From: Microglena sp. YARC
Taxonomy: Eukaryota > Chlorophyta > Chlorophyceae > Chlamydomonadales > Chlamydomonadaceae
Length of the DNA stretch: 64,000 nt
Direction of reading: 5' to 3'
NCBI GenBank assembly: GCA_022414725.1
Contig: CM039462.1
Span: forward strand, 31,994,378-32,058,377
How positions within the stretch are numbered: the stretch's first letter is position 1; every line of letters begins with the position of its first letter. The notes beneath the pieces were generated by a model. That model made no database searches. It saw only the letters and a program-made list of their open reading frames with translations, and was not told the origin of the DNA. The position numbers and the translations under genes were made by a program. Positions 22,701 to 34,500 of the stretch are shown here, one piece after another.

Positions 22701-25700
22701 ATGTAGTAGAGCCCAATATAGATGGCAGAGAATGAATCAAAAAAGGATCTGCAACCAGCAAGTACTGTCAGCGTTATCTGTCATCTTGCCCAACTGTCTC
22801 GTGTGTCCGCATCCCTGCTGTACCAGCTATACGCGTACCCTACTCTAGACCCTTGATCTCTGATTGTCGGCTTCTTCATGCCGACTCCTAGCGATGTAAG
22901 TTAATCCTTTCTGTCCTTTCTCTTTTCCTCTCTTTCTTCTCTGTCCTTAACCGCCGACAAGTACCTTGTGGCCCCAGATGGAAGCACATATGTAGTAGAG
23001 CCCAATTTAGATGGCAGAGAAGGGCAGGAAAACTATATACACAACCAGTAGGTACCTTGTGACGCCCCATGGAAGCAAAGATGTAGTTGAGCGCAATATA
23101 GATGGCAGAGAATGAATACAAAAAAATCTGCAACCATTAAGTGCTTTGTTTGGTGGTTGGCCCTAGTGGAAGCAAACGGGCTGGCCCCCTCAACCTCACG
23201 CCTCGAAACAAGGTGCACTATTTATTTATATAAAGCAGATTGGTGGTTGGCCCCAGTGCAAGCAAACAGGCTGGCCCCCTCAACCTCACGCCTCGAAACA
23301 AGGTGTACTATTTATTTATATAAAGCAGATTGGTGGTTGGCCCTAATGAAAGCAAACGGGCTGGCCCCCTCAACCTCACGCCTCATAACAAGGCGTGCTA
23401 TTTATTTATTTGTTACTACCTTGTGACCCCAGATGGAAGCAAAGATGTAGTAGAGCTCAATGTAGATGGCAGAGAAGGGCAGGAAGCCGGCCATGAGCAT
23501 TTGAGGAACGGTGGCACGGTACCAGGGTAGGGGGGGGACCTCACGAGGCAGCTTGGTGGTCCTGTAGGAGGGGGCGGTAAATTAAGCAATTGGATCCAAG
23601 TCAACTCAGCATTTATATAAAAGTAGAGCTCAATATAGATGGCAGAGAAGGGCAGAAAGCTGGGCATGAGCATTTGAGGGATGGTGGCACGGTACCACGG
23701 TAGGAGGGGGGACCTCATGAGGCAGCTTGGTGGTCCTGTAGGAGGGGGCGAGAAATCCAGAATTTATGTAAAAAGTGAATTAAGCAATTACCGGTATATA
23801 CAAGTAAATTCAGCAATGATATAAATAATGATGGTGGAGCGGTACCAGGGTAGGGGGGGGACCTCACGAGGCAGCTTGGTAGTCCTATAAGAGGGGGCGG
23901 TAAATTCAGCAATTAGATACAAGTTAATTCAGCAATTACCGGTATATACAAGTACATTCAGCAATGATATGAATAATGATGGTGGAGCAGTACCAGGGTA
24001 GGGGGGGGGACCTCACAAAGCAGCTTGGTGGTCTTATAGGAGGGGGCGGTAAATTAAGCAATTATATACAAGTTAATTCAGCAATTACCGGTATATACAA
24101 GTACATTCAGCAATGATATGAATAATGATGGTGGAGCAGTACCAGGGTAGGGGGGGGGGCCTCACGAAGCAGCTTGGTGGTCTTATAGGAGGGGGCGGTA
24201 AATTAAGCAATTAGATACAAGTTAATTCAGCAATTACCGGTATATACAAGTACATTCAGCAATGATATGAATAATGATGGTGGAGCAGTACCAGGGTAGG
24301 GGGGGGGACCTCACGAAGCAGCTTGGTGGTCTTATAGGAGGGGGCGGTAAATTAAGCAATTAGATACAAGTTAATTCAGCCATTACTGGAATATACAAGT
24401 ACATTCAGCAATGATATGAATAATGATGGTGGAGCAGTACCAGGGTAGGGGGGGGGGCCTCACGAAGCAGCTTGGTGGTCTTATAGGAGGGGGCGGTAAA
24501 TTTAGCAATTGGATCCAAGTCAATTCAGCAATTATATATAAGTAGAGCTCAATATAGATGGCAGAGAAGGGCAGAAAGCTGGGCATGAGCATTTGAGGGA
24601 TGGTGGAGCAATACCATGGTAGGGGGGGGACCTCAGGAGGTGGGTGGTCCTGTAGGAGGGGGCGGTAAATCCAGAATGTATATAAAAAGTGAATTAATCA
24701 ATTATATGAAAGTGAATATAGCAGTTACTAGTATATACAAGTAAATTCAGCAATTGTATAAATAATGCTGGTGGAGCAGTACCATGGTAGGGGGGGGACC
24801 TCACGGGTAGCTTGGTGGTCCTTTAGGAGGGGGTGGGAAATCCAGGATTTATATAAAAAGTGAATTAAGAAATTATATAAAAGTGAATATAGCAATTACT
24901 AGTATATACTAGTAAATTCAGCAATTGTATAAATAATGCTGGTGGTGCGGTACCATGGGAGAGGGGGGACCTCACGAGGCAGCTTGGTGGTCCTGTAGGA
25001 GGGGGCGAGAAATCCAGAATTTATACAATAAGTGAATTAAGCAATTACCGGTATATACAAGTAAATTCAGCAATGATATAAATAATAGTGGTGGAGCGGT
25101 ACCATGGGAGAGGGGGGACCTCACAGGTAGCTTGGTGGTCTTATAGGAGGGGGCCAGAAATTAAGCAATTATATAAAAAAAAAAAAAATATATACAAGTG
25201 AATTCAACAATTATACATGAGTGAATTCAGCAATTATATAAATCAAATTCAGGAGTTCTAAATAAGCTTAAGTATCCAGAAACAGAATTTATCTCCATAG
25301 GTGCCATAATCTTGCTCAGCATGAATCGGATGGTTTGAACCTATGACCTCCCATAGTCCGAAGACAAATATTTGTTGCTATAAAGTTGCCTTACCACATC
25401 AATTAAATACAAAATAATCAAATTTTGGTTAGCTCAGGTGGTGGGAACCAGGTCATTTTTTCGTAAGAAGTGAATCTGGGACTGTGAGATGATAAATATA
25501 TAGCTGTATGATATGCTTATAATCTGTTTATCACCAGCACATATTTATCGGTCTACCTGACCCCAGACTGCAGTCCATTAGATCATAACAGCCTTCCCTT
25601 AGATCCCCACCAGCATAAATCATCACATCATTACATATGTACATCATTACATACATATGCCCTCACCTGCATATATCATTACATAATTATATACTTATAC

Positions 25701-27957
25701 ACTAATATCATTACATGCTAATGCCCTTGCTTAAATCATTATGTAATTACATACATATGCCCTCACCTGCATATATCATTGATCATTATCGCATTATATA
25801 ATTACATACATATATCGTTACATACGTATGCCCTAACCTGCATATATTATTGTATCATTATCGCATTATATCCTTACACACTTATATCATTACATCATAT
25901 CGCCTTACTTAAATCATATTTCCGCTCCGTACTTGTATCATTACATACTTATGCCCTCACCTGCATATATCATGATCGCATTGTATAATTAGTTAATTAC
26001 TCACTTAAACCATTATATCATTGCATACATTTACCCTCACCTGCCTACATCATTGTATCATTATCGCATTATACCATTTCATACTTGTATCATTACATCA
26101 TATTGCCTTACTTAAATCATGTTGCCGCTCCCTACTTATATCATTACATACTTATGCCCCCACCTACATATATCATTACATCATTATCGCGTTACATAAT
26201 TACATTATTTTGCCCTTACCTGCATTTATCATTATCGCACTATCACACTATATCATCACATACGTATGTCATTACATCACATTGCCTTACTTATATCATT
26301 ATATCATATTGACGCTCCTTACTTATATCATTTCATACGTTTGCCCCCACCTACATATATCATTATATCATGATCGCATTATATAATTACATTATTTTGC
26401 CCTCACCTGCATTTATCATTATCGCATTATCACATTATATCATAACAAACTTATATACTTATATCATATTGCCGCTCCCTACTTATATCATTTCATACGT
26501 ATGCCACCACCTAGATATATCATTATATCATGATCGCATTATATAATTACATTATTTTGCCCTCACCTGCATTTATCATTATCACATTATATCATAACAT
26601 ACTTATATACTTATATCATATTGCCGCTCCCTACTTATATCATTTCATACGTATGCCCCCACCTACATATATCATTATATCATTATCGCATTATATAATT
26701 ACATTATTTTGCCCTCACCTGCATTTATCATTATCGCCTTATCACATTATATCATAACATACTTATATACTTTTATCATATTGCCGCTCCCTACTTATAG
26801 CATTTCATACATATGCCCCCACCTACATATATCATTATATCATTATCGCGAAATATAATTACATTATTTTGCCCTCACCTGCATGTATCATTATAGCTTT
26901 ATCACATTATGTCATTACATACATACATCATTACATCATATTGCTTTACTTATATCATATTGCCGCTCCCTACCCATATCATTACATACTTATGCCCCCC
27001 CCCCACCTACATATATCATTATATCATTATTGCATTATATAATTACGTTATTTTTCCCTCACCTGCACGTCTCATTATAGCTTTATCACATTATGTCATT
27101 ACATACTTACTCATTGTATCATATTGCCTTACTCATTATATCACATTGCCGCTCCCTACTTATATCATTACCTACTTATGCCCTCACCTGCAAGGGGCAC
27201 TGAACTCAGCCTTGGAGTTCTTGGCCATGATTCCGCCCAAGACTGTGAGAGGGAAGGTGATGAGAGCCCAGAGCAAGATGATGATGACAATGGTTCCGAA
27301 GGGCAGGGCAGCAGTGGACTGGGGGGTGGAGGGGTGGGGTGGGGGGTGAGGGAGGGTGGAAGTTGGGTGGAAGCTGGGGGGGGGGGGGGGGGGGGAGGGG
27401 CAGAGGGAAGGGCAGAGGGAATATCATTAGGGCCTATACGGGATGATGATGGTTCTGAAGGGCAGGGCAGCAGTGGACTAGGGTGGGGTGGGGTGGGGGG
27501 GAGGTGAGGGAGAGGGGGGAAGGGGGGGGGGGCAGAGGGAAGGTGAGAGGGAAGGTGAGAGCCCACAGCAGGATGATGATGACGATGGTTCCGAAGGGCA
27601 GGGCAGCAGTGGACTGGGGGGTGGAGGTGTGGGGTGGGGGGTGGGGGAGGGTGGAAGTTGGGGGGGATGGAAGCTGGGTGGAAGCTTGGGGGGAAGGCAG
27701 GGGGAAGGGCAGAGGGAAGGTAATTAGAGCACATAGCAGGATGATGGTGGTGATGATAGTTCTGAAGGGCAGGTCAGCAGTGGACTGGGAGGTGGAGGAT
27801 GGGGGGGGGTGAGGGAGGGGTGTGGGGTGTGTGGGCAGAGGAAAGGGTAGAGGGAAGGTGAGAGGGAAAGTGAGAGCCCAGAGCAGGATGATGATGATGA
27901 CGATGGTTCGGAAGGGCAGGGCAGCAGTGGACTGTGTGTGTGTGTGTGTGTGTGAGT

Positions 27958-28018
<61 letters not shown>

Positions 28019-31000
28019 AGGCAAGGGCAGAGGGAATGTCAGAGCCTTTACAGGATGATGATGATGGTTCCGAAGGACAGGGCAGCAGTGGACTGCAGGA
28101 TACCAAGATTGACTGGAATTTCAGTGGGCCATTGATTTCCTGGAGAGGTTCAAAGGAAAGGAGATCTCTCTCTCTCTCTCTCTCTCTCCCCCCCTACGCA
28201 CACACTGTAGAAGGAGAAGCTCTGGAGGGTAGTGTGTTTTGGTTTCTAGGAAATGTGTTCTAGAGGGGGAGGTATCTCTCTCTCTCTCTCTCTCACCTCA
28301 CACACCCTCCCTCCCTCTCTCCCATGTCTCCTCCCCCTATCAACAAAATGTCAACATACTCACTCTGTAGAAGATGGCCACTGAGTTCAGGTAAGATAAT
28401 ACTGACGATGATTAAGAAAGTCAGAGCAGCAGTGGACTGGGGTGGGTGGTGTGTGTGTCTGGTGTGTGTGGGTGTGGTTTGTGGTGTGGGTGTGTGGGTG
28501 GGGGGGTGAGGGAGGGTGGAATTTGGGCGAGAGCTGGGGGCTGGGAGGTAGGGGTGAAACCCTAAACTCACTCTGTAGAAGATGGCCACTGTGTTAAGGT
28601 AAGAGAATATTAGCAACACAGGACCGCAGAACAAGACAGCGCAGAGGGCCACGTTGGAGACCCAGTTGGTACCGCCAAACATCTTGTAGTACACGCCGCC
28701 GATATAGCCTGTAGGGTTTGCAATGCAGGGTTTACAATGCAGGGTTTACAATGCAGGTTTTGCATGATATATTGTACAATATCTCGTGCATTATCTTGTA
28801 TCATATATCTTGTACTATACGTGTACGAGATACATATCTCTTACACCCTTGTATTATATCTCGTACAATACAATATCTCCTACAATATCTCGAACCGTTT
28901 CAATATATTGTACAATATGTCTTCCCCACCCTCCTGATCATCATGAACATACACACCCTCCTGAGCATCATGATCATCCTCACCCTCTTGATCATCATGA
29001 TCATCCCCACCCTTAGGATCACCCTCAAGAGCACCCTCAAGATCAGTTTCCGGTCGCACAGACGGACAAATGGGTACCCCTAGGGGCTCCCGCCCCCCAG
29101 AAGGGGAGGCTCTGCCAAATACAAACAGTGCTACTTACCAGCGATGGTAGCAGTCAAGGCGTAGATGACAACGCAGGACGACAAGAGACCGCCTCTGTTG
29201 TAGGGGTAGAAAACTCCCACCAGCGCCAATCCAAAGACACACAATGCAACAACCAGCATCTGCACGGCACATGGAGGTAGCAAGAGGTGGGGTCAAGTGA
29301 AGTGGTATTATGGTAGATCTGAGTGGTATTAGGGTATATATGAGTGGTATTAGGGTAGATCTGTGTGATATTAGGGTAGATCTGTGTGGTATTAGGATAG
29401 ATCTGTGTGGTATTGTGGTAGATCCGAATGGTATTAGGGTAGATCTGTGTGATATTGCGGTAGATCTGTGTGGTATTAGGGTAGATCTGTGTGGTATTAG
29501 GGTAGATCTGTTCGGTACTAGGGTAGATCTGTGTGGTATTAGGGTACATATGTGTGGTATCAGGGTTGCATCTAAGTAGTATTAGGGTAGATCTGAGTGG
29601 TATAAGGGTAGATCTGTGTAGTATGAGGGTAGATCTAAGTGGAATTAGGGCAGATCTGAGTGGTCTTAGGGTAGATCTGAGTGGTATTCGGGGAGATCTG
29701 TGTGGGAATAGGGTAGATCTGGGTGGTATTAGGGTAAATCTGAGTGGTATTACACACATCTGTATGGTACGAAGGAACAAACTTGTACTTCCGACTAACC
29801 ACAGGCCGCAGAGAACCAAAATCTACAACAAACCAAAGTCCAAAACAAACCTGTGTTCACTCCAACTCCAATCATACTCCACACACAAACACGTGTGTAC
29901 AACTAACCACAGTCCACAAAGAACCACAGTCTACAACAGCTCATCAGGTTGACATGAGGAGGGAACCTGAAGACATCGCCATGCAAGTACTTCCACCCAG
30001 TCGCCTCGGCATCGTCGCCTGGGTCCAAAAGTAACACGTGTGTACAACCAACCACAGTCCACAAAGAAGACCCCAAGACTACTACAGACCTGTGTTCCGA
30101 CTCCAATCATAGCGCTCATCAGGTTAACATGTGGAGGGAACCTGAAGACATCGCCATGCAAGTACTTCCACCCAGTCACCTCGGCATTATCGCCTGGGTC
30201 TAGAACAAACACGTGTGTACAACCAACCACAGTCCACAAAGAAGACCCCAAGACTACTACAGACCTGGATTCCGATTCCAATCATAGCGCTCATCAGGTT
30301 GACATGTTGAGGGAACCTGAAGACATCGCCATGCAAGTACTTCCAACCAGTCACCTCGGCATCATCGCCTGGGTCTAGAACAAACACGTGTGTACAACCC
30401 ACCACAGTCCACAAAGAAGACCCCAAGACTATTACAGACCTGTGTCCCAACTCCAATCATAGCGCTCATCAGGTTAACATGAGGAGGGAACCTGAAGACA
30501 TCGCCATGCAAGTACTTCCAACCAGTCTCCTCAGCATCATCCCCTGGGTGGCTCTCGTCATCCTTGGTGTACTTGAGGAAGTCGTTCTTCAGCACACGCA
30601 GAAGGATGGTGGCTAGGAAGCCGGTGAGCAGGAGCACGGTGACGCACGAGTTGATGATGGAGAACCAATGGATCTGCGGGGTAGGTGTGTGGTGGTGACG
30701 GTGTGTGTGTGTGTGCGGGGGTAGGGGTGGGGTGGGGTGGGCAAAGCACGGGGTACTAGGGACGGCGAAGACGGTGGGCAGCCAAATTGCTGGCTGGATC
30801 CATGTAACCAAGTTCAAGTTCAAGAAGGTACTAGAGTGGACAGCGCGCGGGGGAGTGGGGGGGGGGGGGCAATGTGCCTCAGGAGAGGGGGAGGGAGAGG
30901 ACTGGGGGTATCAGGGAGTTGCTAGATTGCTAGGAGTCCAGTAAAGGGAACGAATAGGGCGCACAAGGATTTCCAGGGCAGCACAACATAAACATAGATC

Positions 31001-31144
31001 AAAGGAAAAGGTCATGAGGATCAGGAGGTGTCAAGGCCTCCAAATGTTTACTTCTCCTGATCGTTTTTTTCTGATAATGGGGCTGTAATGGCATGTAACA
31101 TGGCGATATTATGAGACATTTCTTAGGTCATACTGAGCACCTCA

Positions 31145-31177
<33 letters not shown>

Positions 31178-31484
31178 TCCTCAGGGTTTTTTCTAACTTT
31201 TTACTCAGACCTACAATTGACATTCTGAGACCATCCATGAGTAGGCCTTCCATTGGCACCACTTCAGAACTCCTGCAATAAGTATCGACCCCTTGGGTGG
31301 GTGGGTGGGTGAATGGGGTGTGAGGCTGGGAAAATTAATGGGCGAGTGGGTGGGTAAATGGGTGAGTATGGGTCGTATGGCCCCAGCCCTGTGTAGGAAT
31401 TCTGAGGATGCCATTATGAGCGCCATATTGTAACCCCCCAGGATCCATATCTAAGTTTTTTCAAAAAAAGGGGTATTTCTATTT

Positions 31485-31518
<34 letters not shown>

Positions 31519-34500
31519 CCCTCCTCAGGTTTTTTAGGGATAGTTGTCCCCCTTTTATTTTTGTATACTCCCGCCCGACTCCCGTGAGGATAAAAAGGAA
31601 GTTTCCTAGCATATTCAATAATAAAACAAACAAACAAATGAGCAAATTTCAATCAATGAAGGAGAAAATAAACCCTGGAAAGATCAAATTAACAAGGGTT
31701 GTAAAAGACACTTTTTGTGTGCAAGTCGCAAATTGAGCGATTTGGAACGACTCCAGTGTAACGCACTGCCCCTCCCGGGGCTCCGGGCTTTGCCCTAAAC
31801 CATGCTACGCCACAATCCTGAAATTAGGCTTGCGTCGCAACTTTTGCTCCACAAATGGACCTACAGAAAGCTGAAAGAAACTGGTCGAAAAAATGCAAAA
31901 TAAAATATGTACCACTAATATACCAATGAGGAAGAAACAATATAATACATAAATAACAATAAACAATCTAAACATGTACCAGTAAGGAAGAAACAATGTA
32001 ATCGTTTATAATAATGAACAATCTAAACATGTAAGGAAGAAAAATGTAATAGATATTAATAATAATAAACAATCTAAACATGTACCAGTAAGGAAGAAAA
32101 AATATAATAAATAAATAAATAATAATAAACAATCTACACGTGTACCAGCAAGGGAGAAACAATGTGAAAAATAAACAACAATGAACACAGGAGTAAAAAA
32201 ACAAAAGCTGCAGATGATAGCCTTAAAAACCTGAGGAGGGCTGACCCCCCCCTCCCCCCCCCCTTTAAATAGAAATACTTTTTTTTACAACTTAGACATG
32301 GATTCAGAGGGTCTACAGTATGGCGCACACAATGGCGTCCTCGGATTTATAGTGCAGGGATCGCACAATAGTCAAAAACCAGTTCTGCACCCCTCCCAGG
32401 TTGTTCAAGCACTTTAGCCACCCTTTGCCGTCGCATGAGGCGGCCAGAAAAAGATGTAAACATCAAACCCAGCACAGACACTCTAAAACGCAATTAAAAA
32501 ACAAAACGGTGCATATGGTCTATTATTTAAATCATGATTCTGGTCTGGTCACTACCCTTCAAGGTCTATCTGTCTGGCTTCAACTGCTTGGCAATCTTCC
32601 CCATGACTCCTTGGTCTGTAGCTCCCACTCCTTGGTCTGTAGCTCCAACTCCTTGGTCTGTAGCTCCCACGGACCAGTTGGCGCCACCTCTCGACCATGC
32701 TTCCCCTTCAAGGGGATGCCGTGAGGCGCGGAAAAGGAAAGGAACAGAAGCACGGCGGCGTTTCGATTCGATTCAGTTGCTGCCGGTTCGTGTGGGGTTG
32801 AGGGGGGGGGGGGGGGTATCTCCTTTTTGCACGAGGCCCAAAGTGGTTCCAATGGACTGCCCTTACCAAGGCCTACTCATGAGTGGTCTTATAATTGCAT
32901 TTGGAAAGGGCTGTGTGTGGGGTGATGGGTTGGGCTTGGGATTGGGGGGGGGGGGGGGGGGGGGGGGGGGCGGGGGGGGGGGGGGGTATATACTTATTGC
33001 ACGAGGGCCCAAAGTGGTGCCAATGGACTGCCCTTCCCAAGGCCTACTCATAGGTGGTCTCAGAATTGCATTTGGAGGTCTGAGTAAAAAGTTAGCAAAA
33101 AAAACAACTGAGGGCCCCCCCTCCCCCCCCCCCCAAATTAAATGCCCAGAAAAATCTGAAAAACATGTTCAATAAATAGCAACTAATTATGCCATGTACA
33201 GTCTATATATTCAGAATTAATCGATCGGTTACGCTCAACTTTTCGTGGAGGATGCTACCTCCTGATAAACAATATAAAAAATGTACCAGTAAGGAAGATT
33301 TTTTTGTATAAATAAATCATAATAATCAATCTGAACATGTACCTCCAGATGCTGTGGCAGGAAGGAGTAGCGGGAGTAGCGGTCCATGCGATGATCATAT
33401 GTGATGGTGGTGTCTTTCCACTTGACCGAGTAAGAGAACTCAACGTCCATAGAATCCCCATCGGAGATATCAATGGTCCTCCTGCAAGGGGACGGGTGGG
33501 TGGGGGTGGGGGAGGATGGGGTGGGGGGGTGGGTGGGTGGGATGGGGTGGGGGGAGTATGGGAGTGGTGAGAGTAGCGGTCCATGCGATGATCATATGTG
33601 ATGGTGGTGTCTTTCCACTTAACCGAGTAAGAGAAGTCCACGCCCATAGAATCTCCGTCGGAGATATCCTGTGCAAGGGGACGGGGTGGGTGTGGATGGG
33701 GTGGGACGGGGAGAGGTGGGTGGTGGATGGTGGAATGGTGGATGGGGTGGATGGGGGGTAGGGGGGGATGGGGGATGGGGTTTCTGTCGGATAGGGTGTG
33801 GTGGTGGGTGGGTGGGTGGGATGGGGTGGGCGGGTTTAGGGTTAGGGTGGGTGGGATATGGTGGGTGGTTTGAGTATACTCTATCTATGGCAACGCAGTA
33901 TAAACAACAACCACACCAATATGACTTACCACGAGGGAAGGCAATAATATATCAGATGCTATCATGTCACCACATGAACTCATATGATGCCGGCAGTCTG
34001 ACTAGGCTACAGTTACCATTTATATACAGTATCATCTGATGCAATTTGTATGATATCATCCTATCCTTAGGTCAGCACCATATGATATGCCGGTCCCTAC
34101 TTACCGCCCCCATACTCTCCCCACCCTCTACTGTGTCCTTCTCCTGCCATGCCAACAATCTCCTTGCTCTCCACCACTCCCATACCCCCATACTTCCTCC
34201 ACCCACCCTACCTTATCCACCCAAACCCCATCCCCCACCCACCCCACCCTATTAGTTGTCTGCCCATATTGTTTTCTTCCAACCACACCAATACTGCTCA
34301 CCACAGCTTCCAACCATACCAACAATACTGCTTACCAACCACACCAACTGTACTGCTTACCACAGCTTCCAACAACACCAACTGTACTGCTTAGCACAGT
34401 TTCCAACCACACCAACTGTACTGCTTACCACAGCTTCCAACCACACCAACTGTACTGCTCACCACAGTTTCCAAGCACATCAACTGCACTGCTTACCACA

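Noticed and set aside
29310..29819. Repeat-rich ORFs on both strands
   Set aside because: A 21 bp minisatellite; the true TM9 exon nearby is 29139-29259.
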